A stretch of DNA of 64,000 bases from Serendipita indica DSM 11827. Its lineage: Eukaryota; Basidiomycota; Agaricomycetes; Sebacinales; Serendipitaceae. The position numbers were made by a program, and so were the translations under genes. Positions 1 to 11,178 of the stretch are shown here, one piece after another. Position 1 is the first letter of the stretch. Each line of letters opens with the position of its first letter. Under the pieces are notes generated by a model. That model worked only from the letters and a program-made list of their open reading frames with translations. It was not told the origin of the DNA and ran no database searches. Where the stretch lies: assembly GCA_910890315.1 (NCBI GenBank), contig CAJVGD010000013.1:124001-188000 (forward strand), read 5' to 3'.

Positions 1-3000
1 GCGTTTCGAACTCGAGCCGATAGATTTGTCTCTTTGGTTGTCCTCTGACAAATTCCCACCACGGAATAGATTGAACCACTCGGCGCTCGGCGCAACTTTG
101 GGACTGGGCGTTCGACTTCCATCACTCTTCACACCACCGCCATATCCAGCAATGCTTCGATCAACGCCAGCCTGTCCAGACGACAGACTCGTATTGGCCA
201 ACACGCTCAGCCGTGCGTTCCTCTCATCCGTACCACCGCTGGCACTCGTACCGGTTGTAGTCGACAAATGTCGCAGATTAACCTCGCGCTTCTTGCTCTT
301 CCGCTTGCCTCGCGTTTGGCCCCGAGAGTTCGAACCGGCAACAGCATTTCTGCCCGTCGCGCCACCGTTGGGTTTGGATCCACTCGAACTCGACCCAGCC
401 GTCGCGGCAGTTGGACTGGCGACGCTCTGAATACCACTTCCGTCTCCTCCCCCTTCCTCCTCATCCTCGTCATCATCTTCATCATCGTCTTCTCCTTCCT
501 CGCGGGCAGAGGATCCAAAGGCAGAGCCGGCAGCGGCTTTAACAGACGTGCCATTTGAGCCCTCGCTCTTCGCCGCTTTGGATTTCCCCCTGGAATCTAC
601 TCTCCCATCTCCAGCTAGAGCATGCGCATGTGTGGGGCGACCAATAGGCGCAAGAACTGCGCGTGAGGGAAACTGACCACCAGAGAGCGGATGAGTCGCC
701 TGTCTACTGCTTCCTCCGATGGCACTTGGTCCAGCTCGAGCAGTCGATGTCGCCGTGGCCGAGTTGAGCCGTGCCAATGCGCCCTCTGAGAGCGTTCGCA
801 CTCTTTCCTCGCCAAACTGTGGTCTCTCCCCAAACGCAGCCATATCCGACCGGTACAACGAATTCTCGCCTACTGCGCCAGATGAAATGTGTGAGACAGG
901 GAATGGATTTGAACCAGTAAACGGACTCGAGAGCGTCGGCGGCGCCTCGTGACTCGTCGCCACCCCCAATCTTCTCAAGGAATCAGATCGTAGAGGCGTC
1001 ATGTCCGCATGCCATGCTGGAACTCCAGCTCCACCGAATCGACCAGTGAGAACGGAATTGTCGCTCGTCGAGTGGTGGTGCATGGTCGGTCTCGTCATGG
1101 CACTTTCACCGAGTCGGATCCCGACATCGTCATTTGCACCCATAGCCCGAGCGTCCATGGCCGCTGTCGGTTGGATCGTGAGCTGATGTTGTTGCTGACT
1201 ATGCGCGGCAGACAGTGGGACGAAGAGTGAACCATCCTGCGCAACTCTAGCTATGGCCAAAGCTTCCTTGGTTAGAGGAATGGGACTCGGCGTTGGTGAT
1301 ATGTCCGGGTTCGATGAGCCGGTAGGCGGAAGTAAGGCGTTTGCAGATGGAGCCGTCGTATTCACAACCGTAAGAGGGGCGGCGTTGTTACTGGCAAGGT
1401 TCGCATACGGATTTCGTGAGGCAACGGCACCCATTGGCGACGGATCACGCTCCACCATTCCCATTCCCGAGTATATGTTTGGAGTTTTGTTCGAACCCAT
1501 TGGATGCGTGTACCGTTCGTTGCTTCGTACAGATGCTGATCGAACCATTCCTTCTCCATACATATTGGGATGCGTCCCATGCCCGTGAGATGACGAGCCT
1601 CCAGGTGCTGGAGAGGACCGAGGTGATTGTCGGCCTCGAGAACTCAGCCCCATCCCAAGGTCGCCTACACGCGCCAGAGAGCCACGAAACTTGTCAACGA
1701 GGCTCTTCCTTCCAGTGATCCCTATGGCTCCGGCTCCAGTTGGCGTGGGCGTGGTACGCTGATAACCGTGGCCATGGGCGCTATTGCTAGGCTGGGTTGG
1801 GTGCGCATGTAGTGCTTGGATGTCAAGCGCGCTGAGATCACTCCCCACTCTTTCAGGGCCGTTGTACTTTGCATAGTCTTCCGGGCTATGCATCCTGCTG
1901 ACGCCCATCGCCGTTCCCGTCGTCGGAAGACCAGGGACAGGAGGCGGTGCAATAACCACCCGTCCTTCATCGCCATCCAGATCCACTCGGGCCCCTGTGC
2001 TAGAAGGAAGGGCCGGAACGGGGCTGATCGTATCGACCTTTCGTCTCCCAAAGAGTGACTTGACTCTCTTTGACGATGCCGGTCCTTGACTCCCTCGTTT
2101 CTCTAGATCACTAGCCGGAGATAGCCGACCAATTTGCATCACCGGACCGCCGAGGGCGTTGTTCGAGAGTCCTCGGTTGGATATGGCCGTCATATTGTGC
2201 TGTGGTGTCCCTGTCCCACTCCGAGTTGCGGAAAAGGGCCACAGACACTCTTTCCACTCGGACCAACCCCATCCCAGTAGTCCGAGATCTTGCTTGGTCC
2301 CGTTGTCGTGTCCGTGCTTGGACGAATTGATGGTACGTCGATGAGTGTCCCAGTGTTGGAGCCGTGTTTGTATTTTTCGGCGATTTCGAATGCGAAAGAT
2401 GCAGAGAATGAGAAATGAAATGAACAGGAGGACACCAATGACCGTTCCGGCGATTGCACCGCCGGAAAGCTAAGCAATGATAAGAGATTGTCAGCTTCTT
2501 TGGTCTATTTTCTGAGGAGATATGAACAGAGGAAGATGTACCTTGTTTGGCTTCACCGACCCGGGGCCGCTTGCCGAACTGGATACACTTGCAAGTGCAG
2601 CAGACTCATCCCTACAACCCAAGATTAGCAATCTGAGTGTATGAGAGATAGGGTCTTACCATAGACCATTCCCTGACGACCTGAGATATGCCCAGCTGGG
2701 AATGTGAATGCCCGCATTATCCAACGCTCTTTGCACCGCTTTAGTGAGAGGTGCATTTCTAGGTGGACCGCTACTACTACTTGTAGTCGCATTACTCGGG
2801 GCACGTCGCGATAAGTGTCCCGACGGAGAGGAGATAGATGATGTGGAGAAGACGGATAAAGTTGATGAGGAAGACGATGTGCAATTCCCGCTCGACCAAA
2901 AGTCTGCCCATGTAGTCCGTACATAACCTCCAACAGGCTGGTCCCACTGACATGACCAACATGCCGCATATAGCGCATAGGCGACGTTTGAACAACAAAA

Positions 3001-3321
3001 ATCGTGGATTAAATCTTCGTTGTCTGCGGCTGATATCGACGAGGGAATGGTGGCAACAGTATTCGACGGGAGGGCTGAGGATGTATTCGACGGGGTGGAA
3101 GTAGAGGATTGGCCGCATTGAAAGGAGAGTTCGAGCCAGGATAGGGAGAATTTGGTGTCGAATTCGTGTAATGATGCATTTAGGACCTGGCCTATTAATA
3201 AATGTTAGAGAATAAAATAGAACGGGTAAGACGCAGGCTGACATGGAGTCTGTGCACGGTCATTGAACATCCAACGGGCATCTTCGGTATTTTTACACTC
3301 TGTCGGACTTTGGTTTGCCAT
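1..3321 (-). CDS. Large single-pass membrane protein with Cys-rich ectodomain and Ser-rich tail (3' end off window)
   Basis: Function is unknown; a cell-surface sensor or adhesin role is only inference. Four exons join in frame: 3321-3243, 3191-2660, 2611-2542 and 2469 to the window edge, giving about 1050 residues with no stop reached. The N-terminal part has several Cys residues, including DFCCSNVAYALYAACWSCQW, followed by W, F and C positions. I know this pattern from an uncharacterised Agaricomycete membrane-protein family. Exon 4 opens with a hydrophobic helix (GTVIGVLLFISFLILCIF) followed by RIRNRRK, so the tail should be cytosolic. The tail is about 800 residues of low-complexity Ser/Pro/Gly/Thr with an acidic run near 470-500 and a basic KRKSKKR. 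The start is the first ATG after an in-frame stop. No signal peptide is visible, so a short 5' exon may be missing. Confidence 0.72.
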
Positions 3322-3842
3322 TGAGGATGATTATGCTCCCTAGAGGAGGGGAGGAGGGGTCTAGTAGTGGACGGGTCTAAGGATCAGACGTGGTCGCTGA
3401 GAAAATTGTGGTTGATTGGGCGGCGGTGCTTGTGAATGGGCGAGTGATGGCCCGACAAGGCCCAACCGTCGCTTGTCTGAGTGCTCCTCTGTGTTTATAT
3501 CTTTTATATCTTGTAGTGTATCCTATTTCTCCTGGCCTCTGTAATCTACGGGCGTCCTTGATGGTGGGAGTGGAGGCCAAGGCTGTGCTCCACCTTTGCC
3601 ATCGACCACCCGGGCGCGGACCTTGTGGATGCCGAGTTTCGGCTATAGATTTGTCAATACGTAAGACGTAAGCGTGGAATATTGGAGAATTGATGGACAC
3701 CAGGCGTCGTCACGGAGACTATTCTCACCCGACCATATGACATTCCGAGTAGCCAATGTTCATCTCCGACTATCAACTTTGGCTCACCACGTGTCACGTC
3801 GACAGATGGCCCAAAGTAGGGCACTTGACGCCGACCTTTTCC
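3322..3842. other. Intergenic region between divergent genes
   Basis: The intergenic span separates the minus-strand membrane protein from the plus-strand F-box-like gene. Short open frames occur on both strands, but none shows a recognisable domain. It must hold both promoters. I see no clear TATA box at the expected spacing. Confidence 0.4.
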
Positions 3843-5120
3843 ATGTCAGCGTCTACTCTCATTTACGAACTACCCGTCGAAATTTGGGAAAATATATTCG
3901 ATTATCTTTGCAAATACCCTCTAGTTCCACATGCACAAGGTGTAGACGCATTGGAGGATCTGGCCTTATTCACCAGAGGTAAGGCCTTCATGGCGAAATT
4001 AGAGCCATTCTCAGCAGCCAGAAAGGACCTCTCGCTCACTTGTCGCTACTTTCGACACATTCTTTACCTTCCACGAAACCGATTGACGATCATCAGTTGC
4101 ACAGGGGGAATCGTCGTCCCCACATGGAAGACATGCGCCGGATGGTTGCCTTGGGAGGCAGAACGTCTCGAATTCTACGCGGATAGACCTCTATACTATC
4201 CTATTGACGGACAGTCCCATGGAATAGCATGGCCTTTTAGCTGGCTTACAGAGTCTTGGGACTCATTAACATCTATGGTTCTCCCTCACAACGCTCCCTT
4301 TGATCCAACTAAGATACTCTCTCGCGCTCCAAACTTGCGATTACTTTCCTGCAGACTCTGGGAAGTACGCAGAGAAAGTGGGAAAACATACCCACTCCTC
4401 GACCATCCTCAACTCAGGCGGCTCACTCATCTATCGCTCAGTCTCGATAACGGGCAGCTTAATATGCCGTTGCCCAAAGTGACACTCGAGTCGCTCAAAG
4501 TCCTCCACCTCGACTTCCAAGGGATACCCTCGGATTCTGTTCGCACAACGATTCAATCAGAGTTCATTCCCTGGACATTTCCAACTCTCAGGACCCTCTC
4601 ACTCGACGGCAGAATCAAGGTGGGCATGTATAATGACATCAAACCCTTCTTCGAGCGACATAAATCTGTCGTCCTCAATTTATTCAACAATCTATATTCA
4701 TCCACCCGCACAAAGATCCTGTTCTCAGTGCTATATCACTTTGACCGACTCGAATGGTACGGCGTCCGTGCAATCTCGACTCTGGATGAGTATAATATTT
4801 TTTCATGCTTAGAACGCGATCTAGCGCAGCAAGGACCTTCCACGCTGCTCCTCATCGGGCTATGTGAACCTTGGGTCATGTTCAAACGTCCTAGTCGCTT
4901 CTCAGCAGCCTCCGCCCATATGGCCGGGAGCCCGCATCGCATTATGCGCGTCATGCTGGACCTACCATGGCCAGCTATTGATCAAGCATTGAACGCGTTA
5001 CGAGGAAATTCTAAGCGCAAGATAATGACGTTTTTGGTTGGACTTCAAGGGCTCGGGTTCACAATTGTGGATAGACTTGGCGTGGAGGCCCCTCCGGGGC
5101 TCATCCAATTGCATGCATGA
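3843..5120 (+). CDS. F-box-like / LRR-like protein
   Basis: This is a single-exon gene of 425 aa. It opens with MSASTLIYELPVEIWENIF, a good match to the N-terminal F-box-like helix (LPxEIWxxIFxxL). In characterised families this segment binds Skp1 in SCF ubiquitin ligases. After about residue 60 comes the family block LSLTCRYFRHIL, then irregular leucine-rich segments (PNLRLLSCRLW, LRRLTHLSLSLD, TLRTLSLDGR) up to about residue 260. The ATG at 3843 is chosen over the in-frame one at 3756 because all paralogues here begin at the equivalent MSAS or MS position. It belongs to the same family as the genes at 9463, 17345 and 18967 and the wrecks at 5454, 8600 and 11179. The substrate is unknown. 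Confidence 0.8.
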   Translation: MSASTLIYELPVEIWENIFDYLCKYPLVPHAQGVDALEDLALFTRGKAFMAKLEPFSAARKDLSLTCRYFRHILYLPRNRLTIISCTGGIVVPTWKTCAGWLPWEAERLEFYADRPLYYPIDGQSHGIAWPFSWLTESWDSLTSMVLPHNAPFDPTKILSRAPNLRLLSCRLWEVRRESGKTYPLLDHPQLRRLTHLSLSLDNGQLNMPLPKVTLESLKVLHLDFQGIPSDSVRTTIQSEFIPWTFPTLRTLSLDGRIKVGMYNDIKPFFERHKSVVLNLFNNLYSSTRTKILFSVLYHFDRLEWYGVRAISTLDEYNIFSCLERDLAQQGPSTLLLIGLCEPWVMFKRPSRFSAASAHMAGSPHRIMRVMLDLPWPAIDQALNALRGNSKRKIMTFLVGLQGLGFTIVDRLGVEAPPGLIQLHA

Positions 5121-5332
5121 GATGTGATAGTATTTACAGACCGCATTGATGCATGTTTCTTTGCACAAAAGTTTCCGGAGAAGCTGTGGAACGACTGTGA
5201 AGCGTTTTCTCTGATTCTGTCAGTACGTACGTATGTGATCATTACTGTCTTGGACCGAAACCATTTCGAATCGATTATGATTGTTGTATTTGTCGAGGTC
5301 AAAGTAGATGAGCTTGAGGATCGTGGTGCTAG

Positions 5333-5339
5333 TATAAAA
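5333..5339 (+). promoter_or_regulatory. TATA box upstream of F-box pseudogene
   Basis: TATAAAA lies about 115 nt before the ATG of the broken F-box copy at 5454. It suggests the promoter survived after the coding region decayed. Motif only. Confidence 0.35.
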
Positions 5340-5453
5340 GGCGGGATGGACACACCTGTACAGAGTCTGCCTATTCCCTCCTATCATCTGTGACTTTTAG
5401 AATTCGGTCGACCATCGGTGGCAGATGGCTTAACTTGACGCTAGCCTCTTTCC

Positions 5454-5872
5454 ATGTCGCAGCAATGTCTTATTTATCGACTACCCATAGAACTGTGGGA
5501 GTATATATTTGACTTCCTTTGTTATTATCCACTCGTCCCAAATGCCGAACGCATGGATGTCCTGGCCGATCTGGCTCTTTTCGTAACCAGGAGACGCGTC
5601 ATCTCAAAGTTGATGCCGCTGTCAGGTGCTAGGAGGTAGATCTCACTCACCTGTCGATATTTCCGAGATATACTGAACTCTCCACGAAATCGGTTGACAA
5701 TCGTATCTGGTTGGAAGGATAGTCCTCGACCTCTCATGGGATGATCTAGAGAGAGAGCGTCAGTGGTCTTTCCCGAAATCAACAGAGATTTTCGATGTCA
5801 TAAGAGCCATAGATAAACCCGAATGCTCTGTTTTCGACAGGCACCTCGTTCGTTGTGGGCCTAGCGTCGCGT
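5454..5872 (+). pseudogene. Truncated F-box-like pseudogene
   Basis: The N-terminus is well preserved (MSQQCLIYRLPIELWEYIF, then LADLALFVTRRR), close to the intact copy at 3843. A stop (GARR*) falls just before the family block ISLTCRYFRDIL, which continues in the same frame. The LRR-like middle of about 300 residues is missing. The remaining tail at about 5821-5870 encodes PECSVFDRHLVR, the C-terminal signature seen in the copies at 9463 and 11179 (FDRHLVRF). This is a nonsense mutation plus a large internal deletion. A spliced short form is possible but unlikely. Confidence 0.75.
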
Positions 5873-6734
5873 AAAGGGCCTGCTCCCGTATTACGTCCCA
5901 TAGTGCACCTTTGGATCCACCACATATGTAGGAGTATAATTCCAACAATACGGAACGCAAATGCCGTGGCCCGATAGCGGAAACTGGGCTCTTAGCCTGT
6001 CGCGCAAGGATCCTGTTGAGCCGCAGGCGCGTCCAAACATGGGTTGGTGCACTACACAAAAGAGCTGGGATATTCAATGGGTGGCGATGAAGGGTGAGCT
6101 TAGCCCGTGGGGTAGGAGGGGAACCCCGATAGAGATAACCATGCCCTCTAGACGCCATAACCACTGACAGACCTATTTCACGTGTCTATTTCAGTATATA
6201 GCAACCTCTCAGTCATGATATGGCCAGGTGTACACTCTTACCGTGCTGTTTCCCTTTGAGTGACATTGTCCAGAGTCGTTTGAATCAGAGCGTGTAACAG
6301 GTCGGCGTGAATGAACGATGATGTGATATATGTTTGACCCTATATGTGATTGGACGTGATTTGACGCGACCCGAGTGCAGCCATTGCGACGTGGTCGGGA
6401 AAGAGCGCGGAGCCACATTCGCATCTTGGAATGTGGCAGACTGAGATGGCATCATAGAAACTCGAGAAAATAGATGAAAACTATCTGGGAGCAGTTTATT
6501 GTTATAGAAACGACAGTTTACACATTTTCCCAGGAGAGACGACGCTCCACCGACTTGTAACGCGGCATAGATCACGTGCAGAATTAGAGTTTCAAGCACC
6601 GACACGCTTCGCCACTATAAGAGGCCCACGAGGTACTCCCAGCCTCGTCTAGCAACTCCTCTCTTGCCCTCTCTCCCAGCCACACCGGGCTACTGGCAGA
6701 CGCGCCTTCGCGCATCCTTTACGTGTCTATTGTC
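5873..6734. other. Intergenic region
   Basis: No gene is recognised over about 860 nt. Short frames on both strands lack domains. A TATA-like TATAAGAGG occurs near 6616, about 120 nt before the next ATG. Confidence 0.4.
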
Positions 6735-8129
6735 ATGAAGATTCAAGACATTCTTCCTCAAGAGGATGTGCCGTGGTACGAATACTTTGACTTTTGGCCA
6801 GCCGATGATGAGGGAGTCGCTGAAAGCCACAAAGAGCAATCGCTTGCGCTTGCTGTCGAAGAAGAACACGAACATGTGTTCGAATATGTGCCCATTACGC
6901 GTCGCCCAAACTTGCTGACATGCTGTAGGGAAACCCCAGAGATGATCGCGGAGCGCGAAGAAACCAACAAGAGAATTGAGTGAGAAACCTGTTCTATATT
7001 TGAATCATGTAGCTTAAGCCACATATAGGGAAATATATCGACGCTACGAGGCATATCTATCTGGCGAGGAACCGCCAACGGATAGCGAATTCGGCTTCAG
7101 CTGTCCGGAATCTGAGGTCGATCCTTCGGAAGATTACAATCAGGTCGCAGAGAACGTCGTGTTGGGGCTCGATGAGTGGTTGGAGGAGCCACAGGATCTT
7201 CCGGTAGTTCTCGACGAAAGGATAATCCATCCCGAGTTAGCCTCCACTAGCAGAGCCTTGCTTCCTGCTAGCGGAGATACGCAAAACATCGATGGTCACG
7301 GCTCAAGCTCACTCTTGGGTCGTGACGAAGACATTTTGGGTGGCTCCGCCACCAAAAGTACGTCCCTCTGTTATGGGATATCATAAATGACAGCTCTTCC
7401 TAGGGAAACGGGCACCCCGCATCCTACTAGCGGTCCGTGAGGACGACGGGACCGAGCCCGCGCTCCGTACGCTTTCCATCTACTCCTCCCCTCGAACCTT
7501 AGCTGAATTTGCCGATAGCAGTGGGAGAGGATGGATACGCCGACCCACACGCCGTTCTCCGTCGTTTATCGAATCGGCTCAATGGGCTCAGTGGCCTAAA
7601 GCGCCTCCAAACGCAATGTTATGATCGAATCTTCGTCCCATCTGCAGAAAAGGCAACAATCGACTATCAAGCAGGCACTATCCAGTGCAACTACGGCGCA
7701 TCCATTGCGCATAAGGGAAGAGGGGAGTGGGTGACACTGGAAGAGATGTGCGGAACGACGATGAATAGCCGGGAGAGCTACAGTCGACATGTTGTCTGTT
7801 CCCATATCATCGACGGCCGTCCTCCCACTGGAGAGACGATGGATGAGAGGATCGGTAGGATCCACAGCCTGAAAAGCGATGAATATCTACTGATACAGTA
7901 TATAGTACATCGTCTTTACCGCTCGCTGGTCGCCATTGGGGACTTTGAAGCGGCGAGCCAGCTCAACCGGACAAAGTCAAAAAAGAGAGTCGGAAAAGCG
8001 AGAAAGGGAGCAGAGAAAAAGAAGGCCAAGGGAAAGAAGAGGAAGTTCGCTGACGAAAACGAGTACAGCGCGGACGACGAGGATCTGCAGTATGTGCCCA
8101 CAAAACGTCGTCGAGCCGATAGCTCGTGA
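6735..8129 (+). CDS. Uncharacterised protein with acidic N-terminus and Lys-rich C-terminus
   Basis: I do not recognise this gene. Exon 1 (6735-6979, MKIQDILPQEDVPWYEYFDF) is joined by a clear GT-AG intron to exon 2 (7029-7357). The final reading frame, from about 7519 to the stop at 8129, starts around EDGYADPHAVLRRLSN. It has scattered Cys/His (QCNYG, RHVVCSH) and ends in a strongly basic, probably nuclear-targeting tail (KKRVGKARKGAEKKKAKGKK, then KRRRADSS). The join between exon 2 and the last frame is unclear. A 161-nt intron ending in TAG at 7518 keeps the frame. The alternative acceptor at 7403 gives coding-like sequence that then needs a +1 shift. Either an unusual intron or a frameshift is present. 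Confidence 0.5.
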
Positions 8130-8599
8130 ACACCGGGAGTGCTAGATTTGTCATCTAATCCAGCAGTTATCGTGCGAGATAGACCTGTTCTTGTCCACCT
8201 TTGTCCATTCTGTGTGTGTAAAACTCCTTGTGCCACAATCTAGTCAAGATCTCGCTCTTATTGAGCGGTTTGAAATATCTTACTGCCGTAATTGAGGTCC
8301 AGGTGTCTTATTAATTGCTTCCAGCGCGAGCAAAGAGCACGGGCCACAACTTCTGGGCTGCGAGTCGGGGTGGTAAGGTTCAAGTTGCTCGGCATTTATA
8401 GAATGGCGGGAGGGTGAAAATATGAAAAATAGTTCTGCAAGAGTATAATATCCGTCGGTTTAGACGTCGCCCTGGTTTCTTGTGGACATCTCGAACCACA
8501 GCACTTGACCCCAATTACGACTCGTGCTTCCTTGTTGCGCCGAGGATTCACGTATGAGCGTGGTAGAACAGCTTATAACTGTGATTTGGCTTCAGATGT
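8130..8599. other. Intergenic region
   Basis: I see no coding feature between the unknown gene and the decayed F-box copy that follows. Confidence 0.4.
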
Positions 8600-9066
8600 T
8601 CTGCCTTCCCACTCGACAGAGCTCCTTCCGGCCGAAAATACCACGCTTGCTGAGGACCCTTAGGTCCTCACCATGAACCGGTCATGGGAGAGCCACTTCA
8701 ATGTACTCAATGCAGAGAGGGCAAACATCTCGCTCGTGTGCTGATACTTTCGCAACATATTAAGTGGAGAAGGACCCAGAGTCGCGGTGGATAAGAGATC
8801 CAAAATTCGAAAGTATACAGATTACACATTATATGAATTACATCGCATAGACATACCCTTCATTCCTGTCGTACTACCATCGACGGAATGACCGAGGCAA
8901 ACGTCCAAAGGATTGTGTTGGATAACTCATGGGGCGGTCTCTAAAGATGCTATAAGCGAGATAATGACAACTACTCGGATTTGGTGTAGATCATGAGACT
9001 TATGGCTTCGCCGGATCGTCCTCTGTATGACAGGCACCTCGTGCGTTTCAAGGCCGTTTCAAGCGA
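8600..9066 (+). pseudogene. Heavily decayed F-box-like pseudogene
   Basis: Translated pieces match the copy at 9463 in order, across several frames and stops. They are a degenerate ELLPxxxTxxxED segment, NVLNAERANISLVC*YFRNI, VQRIVLDNSWGGL, and finally PLYDRHLVRFK. The middle LRR-like part is largely gone. Decay is much more advanced than in the copies at 5454 and 11179, so this is the oldest wreck in the cluster. Confidence 0.7.
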
Positions 9067-9462
9067 AGTGGTAATATAATGAGCCCTGTGAGTTCCCTCT
9101 TGACTTTTCTGCATCTTTATTCACCAAACACGCGGCGGATGGGGGATTATCCCAATCTGAGAGAGGCAAGTCTATAGACAACGGAGATTGACAATCTACG
9201 GAAGCTATGGAGGCTCCCTATCATCCACATTCTTGTACATATCACCAGTCACTATCAAACTTTAGCCATGCTACAAAGCCAGCCGAGGCGCCGTGAAAGT
9301 CTCCGAATATTATAGTTAAATATACTGGTTAAAAGATGAGAAATCCTCCACTTTGCTGTATATTATGAGCCTGATATGCAGAAAGCCAGATCCCAATTGG
9401 ATGAGAGTGGTGCTCCTTCGTTGACACCGACGGCCTCGACATCACACGGGTCCTGCCGACAG
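9067..9462. other. Intergenic region upstream of F-box gene
   Basis: The sequence is AT-rich, with degenerate TATA-like stretches around 9310-9330. No further gene is seen. Confidence 0.35.
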
Positions 9463-10653
9463 ATGAGCGCGTCTGAGCGCTTTCCAGCGGAGATATGGCT
9501 ACATATATTTCGCTTTCTCACTCACACCGAGCTGCTTCCAGTCAAACAGGCAACGTTTGTGGAAGATCTCAGGCTATTCGCCATTGGCAATTTCCTGGAG
9601 CCACGCTTTCAGGTTTGCAATGTTGAGCGGACAAACATATCCCTTGTCTGTCGATATTTCCATGACATATTGAAGGAGGAAGGAGCCAAAGTGGTCGTGG
9701 TGGACCGGGAAGGCAAAGTTAAAAAGTTTGCTTACTATAAAACATACGAAGCACATCGATTAGAGGTGCTTTCAACCCCTCTTGGAGCAGCAGCGGCAAA
9801 ATGGCCGCGCGAACACTTCTCAGCTCTAGAAGTCCTCGTAGGATATTGGCCATGCCAATATCTCGAATCCTTTTTGGATTTCACCCCAAACTTGAGAGTC
9901 ATGTCTATAATTCTTTCCCAAGACGCTTCAAAATGTTCTATCTTCTCGCCAGCTCTTCTTCACCCGGTAACTCGACATCTCACACACCTCTCTATATCTC
10001 TCAATGCTACATCGTCACTAAAACGGGTCACCATGCCAAGCCTAAACTTTCTACACCTCATATTTACACCACACCGCTCGCCCCCCACAGCTGGTCTCCC
10101 GTGGGTATTCCCCTCTTTGCGCTCACTGCATATCTCAGGATATATCCAAGGAGCACTGTTTGATGCACTTACTCCCTTCTTTGTCGCTCACTCCGCTACG
10201 GTTACGCGCCTCTATGACGATTTCCGTGTCCGGCGTACACTGTGGGCATCATCAACAAGCATTGTGCATTTCAAACATCTTGATGTATACGCGGTGAACC
10301 TATCCGACCGAAGTAAAAATGTGGATCCGCCTCCACCCCTATCAAACTCCTCCAGCGCCAGCCTACGACCACTTACAGTACTCTGGATGCATGCGCCAGT
10401 ATTTATCGGGTTCAATGAACATAGTAATATTGAGATGAGAATGCGATGGCTCAAGTGGGAGGTGGCGACGGTAGGATCATACTCAGTGCAACGGATCGTA
10501 CTCGATCGTTCCTGGGATGGTCTCAAGAGCTATCACGAGCGCTCCAAATCTAATTTGAGATACTTGCGTTTCTCATATGAACTGGAACGCCTAGACATAC
10601 CGTCTTGTCCCGTCTTCGACAGACACCTTGTTCGCTTCCAGCCCAGTGATTAA
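9463..10653 (+). CDS. F-box-like / LRR-like protein
   Basis: This single-exon gene encodes 396 aa from the ATG at 9463; an in-frame ATG at 9376 would add 29 residues. The N-terminus MSASERFPAEIWLHIFRFL is F-box-like. NISLVCRYFHDIL follows, and then leucine-rich segments (PNLRVMSIIL, TRHLTHLSISLN, FPSLRSLHISGY). The C-terminal family signature is PVFDRHLVRF. The start at MSAS is preferred because the adjacent near-identical copy at 11179 retains the same ATG while its upstream sequence differs. A role as an SCF substrate adaptor is inferred from the F-box-like segment only. Confidence 0.8.
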   Translation: MSASERFPAEIWLHIFRFLTHTELLPVKQATFVEDLRLFAIGNFLEPRFQVCNVERTNISLVCRYFHDILKEEGAKVVVVDREGKVKKFAYYKTYEAHRLEVLSTPLGAAAAKWPREHFSALEVLVGYWPCQYLESFLDFTPNLRVMSIILSQDASKCSIFSPALLHPVTRHLTHLSISLNATSSLKRVTMPSLNFLHLIFTPHRSPPTAGLPWVFPSLRSLHISGYIQGALFDALTPFFVAHSATVTRLYDDFRVRRTLWASSTSIVHFKHLDVYAVNLSDRSKNVDPPPPLSNSSSASLRPLTVLWMHAPVFIGFNEHSNIEMRMRWLKWEVATVGSYSVQRIVLDRSWDGLKSYHERSKSNLRYLRFSYELERLDIPSCPVFDRHLVRFQPSD

Positions 10654-11178
10654 TCAAGTCAGGTATAACGTGAGTTTATTGATAAACTTTCTTTTCCGTG
10701 GTCTTTCTGACCCAAACTCGGCAGAACAGCGAATAATGTGACAACTACACTGTGACCTTTTCAAGGAGTGACGACGATATGAAATGCCGAATCAATTTTT
10801 CTTATTCGTAGGGTGATGGATAAAATGGATTAGGATATGAAGCGCCTGTGTGAGCTGTGTAAAGGTGAAATCAACTATAGAGGTACTAAGAATTAACGAT
10901 TAGGCCGTAATCAAGCGTACTTACATCTATAGTAAAAATTCAAAAGAAAGAACGAAATAACAGAACGAGTGGACGACATCTGGTGATGTTAAGGGCGTTA
11001 AGGAGTGACAGTGGTCAAAGGACTATTAGGAGAAGACCTGAAGCGACAAAAATGAGTGAATTAGGCAGAAAACCCATTATTGCCGTAACTAACGACAATA
11101 AGTAATTTGCACGAGATTTGAGTGGTTAAGTCTCCTTGGTCTCGGCCACCTTCACTGCCTTTGACGTTATATAGCAGT
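10654..11178. other. Intergenic spacer between tandem F-box copies
   Basis: This A/T-rich spacer separates two tandem copies of the F-box gene. No gene is recognised. Confidence 0.4.
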
